Source of the DNA: a virus
Direction: 5' to 3' (one strand)
DNA length: 64,000 nt
IMG/VR virus record: IMGVR_UViG_3300028025_003013
Location: 1-64,000 of that record
In this document: one piece after another, positions 42,512 to 51,190 of the stretch
How the letters are laid out: each line of letters opens with the position of its first letter
Position numbering within the stretch: the first letter of the stretch is position 1
Made by a program: the position numbers and the translations under genes
The notes under the pieces: generated by a model
What the model was told of the DNA's origin: nothing
What the model saw: only the letters and a program-made list of their open reading frames with translations
The model's database searches: none

Positions 42512-44554
42512 TTATGTACCGTATCGTTTCTGCATTTGATTCTGAACACCTTGATTTGGATTACGCACTGGTGGCTTAATCGCATAGGTGCTAGAACTAT
42601 TGTTGTTAACGCTACTCATTGGAGCAATAACTGTGCTTGACGAAGAAGCTGGAGCATTCTTTGCCATCTCGCTTTCAGCAGACTGTGCAGCAACCTGATT
42701 GCCTGTCTGTGGTTGCGATGGTGTGAGTTTTGCTGATGTGCCTTCAGCGATCTGTTTTAATTTATCTGCACCACCGAATGCTTCGATGTCTCGCTTGCTG
42801 CCATTATCAAGAATGTTCTTAGCTTCTTCTGCAGTTATCTTAGCCTTAGACATATCCGGATTAGCAACTGCCTTTGGTGCATCAGAACTTGGTTTAGCTG
42901 CAGCGCCAGCTTCTCCACCACCTGCTGGCGCAGGAGCAGAACTTTCTTTCTTGAATGGGTAGAATGGTCCGATTGAAACTTTCTTACCAATAACTGGAAT
43001 TGTGAATCCAACTTCTGGTATACCGAATCCTTCTAAGAAACCAAACACCTGATCTTTAATGTTCTTAAAGAAGTCTACAAGTGGTGTAAAGAATGTCTTT
43101 ATCGGTTCAACAATATACTCATTAAGCATATCGCCAACAGCTGACACCGCACTCATGATCGGTTCAGCAATATACTTGTCGAATGCTTTACCCAAGAATC
43201 CAAAGAAATCTTTCAATGGTTGAATAATGTAGTCGTCAATAAAGCCACTGAACCAGTCTACGATAGAACGAATTGTCTTGGCATCAATTAGACCGAATGT
43301 CAAGAATGAAAGAATGCCACCAAAACCAGCGATCAATGCTTCAGCAATTGATCCAGTTTCCATGAATGCTTTAAAGCCATCGATGATACCATTGACCAGA
43401 GAGCCAATAATCATTGCAGGCAATAAGAACTTTGTGAATGCTTTGAGCAGGTTCTTGGGATTAAACAGGAACTTGGCTGCATTAAGAATACTACTTCCAA
43501 GCATGCTCATGATGCCGTCTAAGAATCCGCCACCACTTTCTGCTTTTGGTTTCTGAGCATCGTTTGGTTTTGCGCCACCACCAGTATTCTCTGCGATTGT
43601 TTTAAGCAAGTCAGTTTGCTCTTGTTCCTTCTTCTGGCTTTCCATATCAGCTTCTGACATGTCAGCTGGTCCGAGACTCGAGGATTGTGTTTCTGGGAAT
43701 TTAATTATCTTAGCCGTTGTGCTTTCTGGGGCAGCTTCTTCTTTGGCTTTTTTAACTCTTGTAAAGGTTCTTACACGACCTTCATCCGATGGGTCAAGTG
43801 AACCTTTTGTAGATGTAGTACGTACATCTGCTTCCTTGACCATTTTGTTTCTGGCTTCTTTACCCATCTCATGGTAACGTCCAGTGTCGGCATTAAACTT
43901 AACTCTGCCTTCATTTACCTTACGAATTACCGACTGCTCTTCCAGCGACTTCTGTAGCTTCTCAACAACAATAGGTGAATTGTCTGCAATGATTTCAAGC
44001 AATTCAATTTGCTCTCTCATCAAATCAGCATTCTCATTCTTTGCTGGCTGTGCGTCATTTGGTTTGACATCAACAGGTTGGGCAACAGGTTCTTCCTGTG
44101 GTTTAAACTTATTCTCTCTGTTCTCGAGATACTTGTCAGCTACACGACCTGGACCAGTTTCATTATGACCACGTTTAAGAATACTTGTCTTGTCCAAGAA
44201 TCCACGCACAGTGAACAGATCTTTCATCCACTCTTTGCCAGCACCAACCAATCCTGGTGGTCCGCTTTTTGTCTGCGCCATACCCTTGGCTGGGGCTACA
44301 TTAACCTGTATGGTGTTTAATGTTTTAGATAATTCACCTTTGTCACCGAGACTATCAACCATAGTCTTATTCAGTTGTTCTAACTGAGCAAGTTGCTTCT
44401 TGGCGAAGTCTACGTAAAGTACATTGTTTTCTTTGGTTAGTGTTTCCAGTTTAGACGTTGATGTTCCTCCCAGACCTTCTGAGGTTTGCATCTTTTGTTT
44501 GTCTAATACTTGTTTCATTTGCTTTGCATCCTTTGTTTTTCTTCTTCTAACCAT
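42512..44554 (-). CDS. Probable tail tape-measure / tail-length protein
   Basis: 680 residues. N-terminal basic/coiled region with TLTKENNVLYVDFAKKQLAQLEQLNKTM, then disordered charged segments. A hydrophobic/amphipathic central part follows (about 345-520: ILNAAKFLFNPKNLLKAFTKFLLPAMIIGSLVNGI and repeated EPI/FFTPLVDFFKNI units), with an Ala/Pro/Ser-rich C-terminus. Position directly after the frameshifted gp26-like chaperone is that of a tape measure. It is comparable in role to T4 gp29 but without recognisable similarity, so the call rests on size, hydrophobic segments and context. Confidence 0.65.
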   Translation of the reverse strand: MVRRRKTKDAKQMKQVLDKQKMQTSEGLGGTSTSKLETLTKENNVLYVDFAKKQLAQLEQLNKTMVDSLGDKGELSKTLNTIQVNVAPAKGMAQTKSGPPGLVGAGKEWMKDLFTVRGFLDKTSILKRGHNETGPGRVADKYLENRENKFKPQEEPVAQPVDVKPNDAQPAKNENADLMREQIELLEIIADNSPIVVEKLQKSLEEQSVIRKVNEGRVKFNADTGRYHEMGKEARNKMVKEADVRTTSTKGSLDPSDEGRVRTFTRVKKAKEEAAPESTTAKIIKFPETQSSSLGPADMSEADMESQKKEQEQTDLLKTIAENTGGGAKPNDAQKPKAESGGGFLDGIMSMLGSSILNAAKFLFNPKNLLKAFTKFLLPAMIIGSLVNGIIDGFKAFMETGSIAEALIAGFGGILSFLTFGLIDAKTIRSIVDWFSGFIDDYIIQPLKDFFGFLGKAFDKYIAEPIMSAVSAVGDMLNEYIVEPIKTFFTPLVDFFKNIKDQVFGFLEGFGIPEVGFTIPVIGKKVSIGPFYPFKKESSAPAPAGGGEAGAAAKPSSDAPKAVANPDMSKAKITAEEAKNILDNGSKRDIEAFGGADKLKQIAEGTSAKLTPSQPQTGNQVAAQSAESEMAKNAPASSSSTVIAPMSSVNNNSSSTYAIKPPVRNPNQGVQNQMQKRYGT

Positions 44555-45410
44555 TGAATCAACATAGTCACATATATCTCTCGTTCAAACGGGAACATTT
44601 CCTCTAACTCTTCCAAACTATACTTATGGTATTGCATAAGAGCAAAGTTTGTTTTGTAGTAGTTATAGAGAGACTCATGACAAAGGTTTATTAAAAAAAA
44701 CTGTTAAGACCCTCGATCACCTTTTCATGGTGATGCTTACATACAGGGCAGTCGTACTGCACTTCCTTTGACAGCTTTGGCATTGTTTCGAAGAACTGTT
44801 GAATCTTCTTAAATTGATCTTGGGTTAAATTCTCCAAGAACTCTTGTAACTCTGTTTCGGTTTGATCTTTGGCATAGTGCAACTCGTCACCATCATAGAT
44901 CAAATCGATAGAACTGGTAATAACTTTAAAGACTGAATCGGCATCAGCCTGATCCATACCTTCTAGATCTTTGATCATACTCAGGGATGGGTATCTCATC
45001 ACAACACCTACATCATCGAACAACCCAATCTTCTTGGTGTGTCCTTCTGGAAAATTAACCTGCAACTTAGATAGATCAAAGGTCAACTTAACTCTTGCCT
45101 TTGTATCTTCGTCTGGGCATACGTCACAGGCAACTACGATCTCTACGATCTCGCCAACAGACTTAGATCTAAGCTGGGCAAAGATATACTCAATATCGAA
45201 CAGCGCCAGCTTTTCTACATCTAGTTCTGTTCTTACGCAGGACTTGATAATCTGCTTAAGCGTATCTAGCATTGCAACTGGATCTTCGCTTTGCTGGGCA
45301 ATGAGAAGTGCCTTTTCTTCTTTAACTAAAAAGGCACGAAACTTAATCTCTTGTTTCGTCGAAGGTACTGTTGCGGTATATACTGCTGCATTCTGAATAG
45401 GTAATGCCAT
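44515..45410 (-). CDS. gp26-like protein extended by -1 frameshift
   Basis: A T8 slip site (plus-strand A8 at 44693-44700) ends the gp26-like frame in AGT-TTT-TTT-TAA. A -1 shift gives a continuous further 59 residues to TGA at 44515, containing SLYNYYKTNFALMQYHKYSLEELEEMFPFERE-Y. That extension has no start codon near its beginning yet is clearly protein-like, which supports expression by frameshifting. Short/long product pairs of this kind precede tape-measure genes in many tailed phages. The extension overlaps the tape-measure start by about 40 bases. Confidence 0.75.
44691..45410 (-). CDS. 26: Baseplate hub assembly protein, T4 gp26-like
   Basis: 239 residues (T4 gp26: 208). Matches the T4_baseplate family: LPIQNAAVYTATVPSTKQEIKFRAFLVKEEKALLIA at the N-terminus, then TLKQIIKSCVRTELDVEKLALFDIEYIFAQLRSKSVGE. 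A CDVCPDED segment and a C-terminal CPVCKHHHE suggest zinc binding. Acts in hub assembly. It is also the short partner of the frameshift product above. Confidence 0.85.
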   Translation of the reverse strand: MALPIQNAAVYTATVPSTKQEIKFRAFLVKEEKALLIAQQSEDPVAMLDTLKQIIKSCVRTELDVEKLALFDIEYIFAQLRSKSVGEIVEIVVACDVCPDEDTKARVKLTFDLSKLQVNFPEGHTKKIGLFDDVGVVMRYPSLSMIKDLEGMDQADADSVFKVITSSIDLIYDGDELHYAKDQTETELQEFLENLTQDQFKKIQQFFETMPKLSKEVQYDCPVCKHHHEKVIEGLNSFF

Positions 45411-45413
45411 ATG

Positions 45414-45836
45414 TCAAACTCCTTTGTTCATGTTATCAATCAATTTGCTCAATTCCGCAGTGCTACCCACGAATATCGCATTATTATTTGTTACTTGTTT
45501 CGCTGCCTCGGTCTTGCTTGGTGCGTCAAGTATTCGCTTCTTGCCATGCAGATCCATTAACTGATGGTTAATGTCCGCAAGCTGTTTCATCAAATTACCC
45601 ACTACCTCAAAGGCACGTGGATGCTCTGAAGATTTTGCAACCTCCAGCGCATGGTTCAATGCATCCTGTCCCTGCTGTAGCAGGTTGTGTAGATTACCTC
45701 TTGATTTGTCATAATCATAATCCACTCTATCATCGGGAGGGAGAATCACTTCTCCACTCTTTGTAATGATCTCACCTGTTACCTTTTCAGCAGGTTCAAG
45801 GTCAAAGATCTCACTCATATTATTATCAATTTTCAT
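45414..45836 (-). CDS. 16: Small terminase subunit gp16-like
   Basis: 140 residues. NLHNLLQQGQDALNHALEVAKSSEHPRAFEVVGNLMKQLADINHQLMDLHGKKR followed by VTNNNAIFVGSTAELSKLI is the pattern of gp16 in T4-like phages (helical core that forms rings, conserved NN--FVGST tail). It recognises phage DNA for packaging and regulates the large terminase. ATG 45836 or the in-frame ATG 45818 may be the start. The large subunit is not in the window. Confidence 0.82.
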   Translation of the reverse strand: MKIDNNMSEIFDLEPAEKVTGEIITKSGEVILPPDDRVDYDYDKSRGNLHNLLQQGQDALNHALEVAKSSEHPRAFEVVGNLMKQLADINHQLMDLHGKKRILDAPSKTEAAKQVTNNNAIFVGSTAELSKLIDNMNKGV

Positions 45837-45841
45837 AGTAA

Positions 45842-46258
45842 TTATAGACTTGGTCTTGGACGTGGTCTTGGTGTTTCGCTTGTTGGTGTAGGTTCTACGC
45901 TTGGTGTTGGCATTGGGTCTGGCATTGGTAAGCTAGATGATGTTCCCATTGCTGGTGGTGTATACGGTACTGGTGTTGTATTGCTTGCTGCGCCAGCTAC
46001 CTTTTCCTGAGTGCGACCCCATGCAGCGATACCCAACACAGCACCCATGGCTAAGTGAAACAATCCAGCACCCTGTAAGGTTAGCGGATTCCACTGAGTC
46101 ACTGGTTGCTTTAGTAATGTTTGTAGTAGTGCCCATGCGACAGGGAATATAACCATGTCACAGAAACAAACGACCATGTACATCCAACCCATGGCTGGAC
46201 GCCATTTCTTTTGCATCCAATCTTCTTCTTTCTTTTCTACTATAACTTCTTCTGCCAT
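45842..46258 (-). CDS. Holin-like protein with Pro-rich tail
   Basis: 138 residues. RPAMGWMYMVVCFCDMVIFPVAWALL begins the first TM pair; a third helix near FHLAMGAVLGIAAWGRTQEK is the phage 3TM-holin pattern. The C-terminal 45 residues are Pro/Thr/Ser-rich and likely disordered. AAGGAAG precedes the ATG on the minus strand. Together with the GH19 endolysin it could form the lysis pair. Confidence 0.75.
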   Translation of the reverse strand: MAEEVIVEKKEEDWMQKKWRPAMGWMYMVVCFCDMVIFPVAWALLQTLLKQPVTQWNPLTLQGAGLFHLAMGAVLGIAAWGRTQEKVAGAASNTTPVPYTPPAMGTSSSLPMPDPMPTPSVEPTPTSETPRPRPRPSL

Positions 46259-46279
46259 TGTACTTCCTTATTATTGTTA

Positions 46280-47089
46280 TTAGAACTCGAAATCACCAAG
46301 AAAATCTTCTACCACACCTTCACTTAAACTTTGCGCATCTGCAAATACAGAATCACCAGCACCAGTAAATATGTTTTGGGCATCACCGAATATCTGATCT
46401 TGATAACCACCAAAGTCGTTGAAGTATTCGTTTGGTATCTCGAATGCAGAATTTATCTGTGACGACAAAGATCTGGTAGTGAAGCCATTCATGTTAGACA
46501 AGTCACTGCCCACAGTACTAAATCTATCGTTATCTCTAAGAACACTTCCCTGCGTTGCATCAGCTATAGCTGAGGATCTCCAATACTTGTAGTTCATGGA
46601 GATGTTTACCTTTAGCGTTTCCTTTGCAGCATAATCCATTGTTATAGCTTGCATCTGTTTTGGATAGCACTCATACAACTTAACACCGTAAACTGCTCTA
46701 CCATCGTTATTGAAAGTTAAGATATCAATGTTTGGTGCAATGTAATTGTCGTAGTAATTCCAGTGGCGTGTTTCTCTGTCGGAGATCGACTGAATCCAGT
46801 TATCAAAGAATTCCTTGACGATGTAGTTGGAGTCGCAGTAGAATGAAAAGTTTACATTGCCGTAAAGGTTCTCGTACGGCATCTCACGAACTTCACCATA
46901 TGTTCTTAGCTGAGCAGTGCTGATGTTCTGGTCTGGTAACTGAGTTTGATCGCAGAACAAACGCATTAGTCGTAGCGAATCGCTGGCGTTATTAAAAGCA
47001 ACACCCTTTGGCTGCGCAATAGTTACCATGAACTTGCTTGGGTTAGCTAAACCACGTGTCTTAACTTCTGTGATGAATTCTGATAGCAT
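46280..47089 (-). CDS. 54: Baseplate tail-tube initiator gp54-like
   Basis: 269 residues. SKFMVTIAQPKGVAF, QTQLPDQNISTAQLRTYGEVREMPYENLYGNVNFSFYCDSNYIVKEFFDNWIQSI and YPKQMQAITMDYAAKETLKVNISMNYKYW are gp19/gp54 tube-fold signatures. The role is to nucleate tail-tube polymerisation on the baseplate; the C-terminal Phe/Gly/Asn-rich tail is variable. Overlaps the next minus-strand gene by one base. Gene 48 lies on the other strand here rather than next to it. Confidence 0.83.
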   Translation of the reverse strand: MLSEFITEVKTRGLANPSKFMVTIAQPKGVAFNNASDSLRLMRLFCDQTQLPDQNISTAQLRTYGEVREMPYENLYGNVNFSFYCDSNYIVKEFFDNWIQSISDRETRHWNYYDNYIAPNIDILTFNNDGRAVYGVKLYECYPKQMQAITMDYAAKETLKVNISMNYKYWRSSAIADATQGSVLRDNDRFSTVGSDLSNMNGFTTRSLSSQINSAFEIPNEYFNDFGGYQDQIFGDAQNIFTGAGDSVFADAQSLSEGVVEDFLGDFEF

Positions 47090-47670
47090 TAAATTTTTCC
47101 TAGTGAGTCTTGCCAGACTTGGATCTTGGTGGCACCGACAAATCTCTCAACTGGAAGAAGCATGGCCATGGACCAGTCTTTTGAATTGATTTTCACAAAA
47201 GGCGATCGAACATGAGCCGTTAAGTATTCTTTTACGCATGGCTTTGCTAGATTAAACCTAGCAACTCCGTTGATTGTCGCCCATGACATACGTAACTTGG
47301 TGTTACCATCCATCTTGTCGTTATTACGAAACTGCTGTAGTCTGTCCAACAGCTTAATACGAATCGGATACGCCAGATAGTGCATATTCAATCCACGAAA
47401 ACCATTCGGTGTTTTAGCAAAGGGAAACACCAGCGGAAACCTATCATAGTAAGGTAGCGTATCTTTATGTTTCGGGTCATACATATACAGGTAGCAGTTA
47501 CCTGGAATGATCTGAGACCTATTTTGAGATGGGCTATTCTTCACCAACTTATTTGGTGTTGAAACTTGTTTGGACAAAAGCAAGACCTGTTGATCGAACC
47601 ATGTTTTGGAACGATACTTTATGGTTGGATCGTAAACTGCTTTGTCAAAGATTTTTTGGTATGTATCCAT
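47089..47670 (-). CDS. Conserved myovirus protein of uncertain role
   Basis: 193 residues. IIPGNCYLYMYDPKHKDTLPYYDRFPLVFPFAKTPNGFRGLNMHYLAYPIRIKLLDRL is a highly conserved block in T4-like and jumbo phages. Position beside gp4 suggests a head-completion or DNA-end protein; some relatives may be annotated as DNA end protector, which I cannot verify. The C-terminus is basic. Confidence 0.75.
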   Translation of the reverse strand: MDTYQKIFDKAVYDPTIKYRSKTWFDQQVLLLSKQVSTPNKLVKNSPSQNRSQIIPGNCYLYMYDPKHKDTLPYYDRFPLVFPFAKTPNGFRGLNMHYLAYPIRIKLLDRLQQFRNNDKMDGNTKLRMSWATINGVARFNLAKPCVKEYLTAHVRSPFVKINSKDWSMAMLLPVERFVGATKIQVWQDSLGKI

Positions 47671-47679
47671 ATATTCTAT

Positions 47680-48117
47680 TTATTTGATTCCTAGATGATG
47701 TTCTGTAAGTATCTTGAATTCCCATCCACGATCTTTTGCATATTCAGTTGCAGCTTTCCACTTAGCCTCATTTTTACCCCATGTCATTACTTCAGTGATA
47801 TAACGCTGTGTAACTCTGCTGGGAGGGACAGGTGGACGAGTCTGAGAATCTGGCTTAATTTCAACTAGATATGTGGCTAAATTGCCGTCTTTATTACGCA
47901 CCTGTATCTGAAAGTCTACGAAATAGCGATGAATTCTATTGTCGGTAGGACAGACGTACGGAATTACAGTCTCCTCGGACTTCCACTTTACAACATTTTG
48001 GTTACGATCGCACCATGTGGCAAACTTTGTTTCCCATGAGGAACGCATAATGATGTTAGTTGGATCTCCAGAATACTTCTCTGGTTTCGTTGGAACGAAC
48101 TTTCTTTTATGATACAT
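47680..48117 (-). CDS. 4: Head completion protein gp4-like
   Basis: 145 residues from ATG 48117 (T4 gp4: 150). KPEKYSGDPTNIIMRSSWETKFATWCDRN, W-SEETVIPYVCPTDNRIHRYFVDFQIQV and YLVEIKPDSQTRPP match gp4, including a PD-(D/E)XK-like E...D-x-EIK core. It acts at the end of head filling. A longer frame to 48462 is rejected because its upstream part is antisense to gp48 and lacks homology. Confidence 0.87.
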   Translation of the reverse strand: MYHKRKFVPTKPEKYSGDPTNIIMRSSWETKFATWCDRNQNVVKWKSEETVIPYVCPTDNRIHRYFVDFQIQVRNKDGNLATYLVEIKPDSQTRPPVPPSRVTQRYITEVMTWGKNEAKWKAATEYAKDRGWEFKILTEHHLGIK

Positions 48118-48130
48118 GGCTTTTTTGGCT

Positions 48131-48138
48131 AATAAATA
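48131..48138 (+). promoter_or_regulatory. Possible late promoter box AATAAATA
   Basis: AATAAATAATAG lies in the 54-bp gap between divergent gp4 and gp48, 33 bp before ATG 48172. Confidence 0.5.
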
Positions 48139-48171
48139 ATAGACTACCCCTCCATTATTTAGAGAAAACCT

Positions 48172-49404
48172 ATGGCAACTGAATACGATCAACAAGGCAA
48201 TCCCATCGGCGATTATAGTGCCGTTGCTGGCGCAACAAGCGGATTTCTTGGATCTGCAGCACCTTCCTATGCTGATACACCAGAAGGTATTCGCCCACCA
48301 ATTTCCTCTACAAGAGCAAGTAACAAATACGCTGTTGGCATTAGATCTTTTCCCAAAGATGTCACCACAGCTCAAATGCAGAACTACATTAAGTTCTATA
48401 TCAACGTGCAATCTGATTCTAAGGTAGCCAGAGATAACTCTGAAGAGATGGCTGTTGTTCAACCAGATCGTTCTGCCATGAATAGTTTAGTGGGTAAGAC
48501 AACCAGTTCTACCGCATATGCAGCAGCAGCTGCAGCACAGGGTGCTGTTCTGGGATTCGTTGGTGGTATAGCTTCTGGTGCAGCTGGGGCTAAAGATGCT
48601 GTCGGTGCTATTGGTGGTGTCGCTGGTGGTGGTGCAAAAGGTGCACTGGGTGGCGCACTAGTGGGTGGTGGCGTTGCGGCAGTACAAACAACTGTGCTAG
48701 AATCAGCTGGAATTAAATTCGGTGCGCCAGCCAAACGTGTAAAAGAAGCTATAGTTCTCTATACTCCGCAACAACTTAGTGTTCGTTACGGTATGCAATG
48801 GTCCGAAGAAGATGTAGGTATTGCTGCTGCCTTAGCTACCAATCCAGAATTGGCAAACCAGTTGTCAGCTGCTGGTGAGTCTATGAAAGCTGGTAACGTA
48901 AAAGATGGTGCAGCACAGGGTGGTGCTGGTATTGCCAATGCAGCAAAGGGTGCTATTTCCTCAGAGATTTTAAAAGCCAATGCTGGTCTTTCAGCAATGT
49001 CTAGGTCTGCAGGCAATCCAAGAAAAGAACAAATCTTTAAAGGTGTGGACTATCGTAGGTTTACCTTTGACTATCAGTTTGCACCAAGAGATGCAGCTGA
49101 AGCACAGGCTGCATTAAACATTATCTGGTTGTTTAAGTATCACATGCACCCAGAGTTTAAAGATGCAAACAATTTCGTTTATGTTTATCCATCTGAATTT
49201 GACATTGAGTACTACATCGGTGAGAGGCAAAACACCAGTTTAAACAAGATATCATCATGCGTGCTTACAGAGATGAACGTAAACTACTCACCGAATGGTG
49301 TATTCACTACATTCCCAGATGGAACTCCGACTCAGATCAACGTAACTCTTAACTTCGTTGAACTAGAGACACTAACCAAAGAACGTATCGAGGCTGGTCT
49401 ATAA
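48172..49404 (+). CDS. 48: Baseplate tail-tube cap gp48-like
   Basis: 410 residues (T4: 364). AIVLYTPQQLSVRYGMQWSEEDVG, KEQIFKGVDYRRFTFDYQFAPRDAAEAQAALNIIWLFKYHMHPEF and VYPSEFDIEYYIG are gp48 landmarks. A Gly/Ala-rich insert (about 115-190) may be a flexible or membrane-like segment. It caps the tube and holds gp54. Divergent from gp4. Confidence 0.88.
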   Translation: MATEYDQQGNPIGDYSAVAGATSGFLGSAAPSYADTPEGIRPPISSTRASNKYAVGIRSFPKDVTTAQMQNYIKFYINVQSDSKVARDNSEEMAVVQPDRSAMNSLVGKTTSSTAYAAAAAAQGAVLGFVGGIASGAAGAKDAVGAIGGVAGGGAKGALGGALVGGGVAAVQTTVLESAGIKFGAPAKRVKEAIVLYTPQQLSVRYGMQWSEEDVGIAAALATNPELANQLSAAGESMKAGNVKDGAAQGGAGIANAAKGAISSEILKANAGLSAMSRSAGNPRKEQIFKGVDYRRFTFDYQFAPRDAAEAQAALNIIWLFKYHMHPEFKDANNFVYVYPSEFDIEYYIGERQNTSLNKISSCVLTEMNVNYSPNGVFTTFPDGTPTQINVTLNFVELETLTKERIEAGL

Positions 49405-49901
49405 TGTACTTCGACAATATGCAAGACATGTACTACGATTTCCAGAAAGCCAATGGAGAAATAGATTACGTAAAATTAAAAGACATAACGCAGAACGTGC
49501 GCTTTAAGATGGCAGTTCTAGAGAACATCAGTCTTTACGAATTCTATGATATGAACGACAATGATACTCCAGAGATCGTTTCGGAACATTTTTATAATTC
49601 TCCAAAGTATCACTGGGTAATTATGATTGCCAATCAAAAGTATGATTACGTTGAAGACTTCCCGATGGCAGTCGACAGGCTAGAAAAGAAAATCACAGAA
49701 AAGTATGGTGCTGGTAACGAGTATGATACTCACCACTATGAGTTCAATGGTTGGATAGTTGACAACATTAGTTATCCAACGGCATCTGCAGTTTCAAACT
49801 ATCAATATGAGTTTGACCAGAACGAAGCAAAACGTAGAATACGAATCATCAGTCCAGGATTGCTTGATCAGGTCTTAACCGAATTTAGAAATATAATGTA
49901 A
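49404..49901 (+). CDS. 53: Baseplate wedge gp53-like
   Basis: 165 residues (T4: 196). VRFKMAVLENISLYEFYDMNDNDTPEIVSEHFYNSPKYHWVIMIANQKYDYVEDFPM is the gp53 signature. It holds wedges together in baseplate assembly. TAATG junction with gp48 and overlap with gp27. Confidence 0.88.
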   Translation: MYFDNMQDMYYDFQKANGEIDYVKLKDITQNVRFKMAVLENISLYEFYDMNDNDTPEIVSEHFYNSPKYHWVIMIANQKYDYVEDFPMAVDRLEKKITEKYGAGNEYDTHHYEFNGWIVDNISYPTASAVSNYQYEFDQNEAKRRIRIISPGLLDQVLTEFRNIM

Positions 49902-51190
49902 TGGCGCAAAAAGATGGTCTAAGATTTGCTGGCGACGTAGACATTGAACGAGTTGAGATAGTTTCCTCAGCTGGTCGTGGTGTTGAAGTTACCAATATGA
50001 TTGCAGAGATTCAGATATTTGAGGATATCTTTTCTCCCTGCGTTACAGGCACAGTTACAATAACTGACAGTATCGATCTGGTAAACGTCTTTCCCTTTGT
50101 TGGTGAAGAAAAGATTATTCTTAAAATTCGAACACCAGCCATTCCTGATAAGATGAAGGAATCTAGAATTGATCAACAGTTCTTTATCTACAAGATGTCT
50201 GATCGCAAGGTGCTTGGTGATAAGAACGTATTCTACATCCTGCACTTTTGTTCCTACGAATTAGTTTCCGATGCCAACTTAAAACTGTCTCGAGCATTTG
50301 AAGGTAAGATCTCTGATCTGGCCAAGAAGATAATGAAGACTGAGATCGTTAAGTCCGATCTTCCAATGGACATTGAAGAAACCAAAAACTCCGTAAAGTA
50401 TATCTCCAACTATTGGTCTCCGTATAGGAACATGAACTTTCTGGCTGAGAGAGCAATCAGCAGTAGCAATGTTCCAAACTACGTGTTCTTTGAAAATCGC
50501 CATGGGTTAAACTTTGTTTCGCTGTCAGGTTTATTCAGTAAGAAAGACCGAGAGCAGTATACATATGACTCATTTGAACGTGTGCCGAGAGAACGTGGTT
50601 CCATTGTCAATCCAGAAGCAACATTCTCTCGATTCTTGGACTATACAATTGAAACTGGCTTTGATTACATCGAGCGTATCAACAGTGGTATGTTTGGTAG
50701 CAAGATGATTTCGCATGATATTCTGACCAAGAAGTACAGTACGCAGAACGTGAACATGTTCACTAACTTTGAACAAGAAAAACACCTTAACAAGTATCCA
50801 GTTTCTACACAGGATGTGTTGGCACGTTATAATTCAAACATCTTTAATTACCCTAAGTACAATAGCCATATGAATGGTTCTGGGGATGATGGTGCTCAGA
50901 ACTGGTTACAGCGCAGAGTATCACTAATGGCACAGGCGCATGCGTACAGAATGACAGCTGAAGTTCCAGGTAGAACAGATATTACTGTCGGTGAGATCGT
51001 TAAAGTTCAGATTTATAAGTCTTCGCAGACACTTAAAGAAGATGTTAACCAATCGTTGATTGATAATATGTTCTCTGGTAGATACATTATTAGCGCATTG
51101 AACCACCGCATTACTCGTGAGAAGCATGAGATCCATATGGAATTATTAAAAGATTCCTTGATCGTTGATCCTAAGACAGGAAAGAAATGA
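49901..51190 (+). CDS. 27: Baseplate central hub gp27-like
   Basis: 429 residues (T4: 391). IAEIQIFEDIFSPCVTGTVTITDSIDLVNVFPFVGEEKIILKI forms the first tube-like domain. WSPYRNMNFLAERAIS and the late RRVSLMAQAHAYRMTAEVPGRTDITVGEIVKV belong to the hub family. A trimer of this protein connects the tube to the spike. ATGA overlap with gene 5. Confidence 0.88.
   Translation: MAQKDGLRFAGDVDIERVEIVSSAGRGVEVTNMIAEIQIFEDIFSPCVTGTVTITDSIDLVNVFPFVGEEKIILKIRTPAIPDKMKESRIDQQFFIYKMSDRKVLGDKNVFYILHFCSYELVSDANLKLSRAFEGKISDLAKKIMKTEIVKSDLPMDIEETKNSVKYISNYWSPYRNMNFLAERAISSSNVPNYVFFENRHGLNFVSLSGLFSKKDREQYTYDSFERVPRERGSIVNPEATFSRFLDYTIETGFDYIERINSGMFGSKMISHDILTKKYSTQNVNMFTNFEQEKHLNKYPVSTQDVLARYNSNIFNYPKYNSHMNGSGDDGAQNWLQRRVSLMAQAHAYRMTAEVPGRTDITVGEIVKVQIYKSSQTLKEDVNQSLIDNMFSGRYIISALNHRITREKHEIHMELLKDSLIVDPKTGKK

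Noticed and set aside
47680-48462. 260-residue minus-strand frame extending gp4 upstream
   Set aside because: The extra 115 residues are antisense to the gp48 gene and lack gp4 similarity; start set at 48117.
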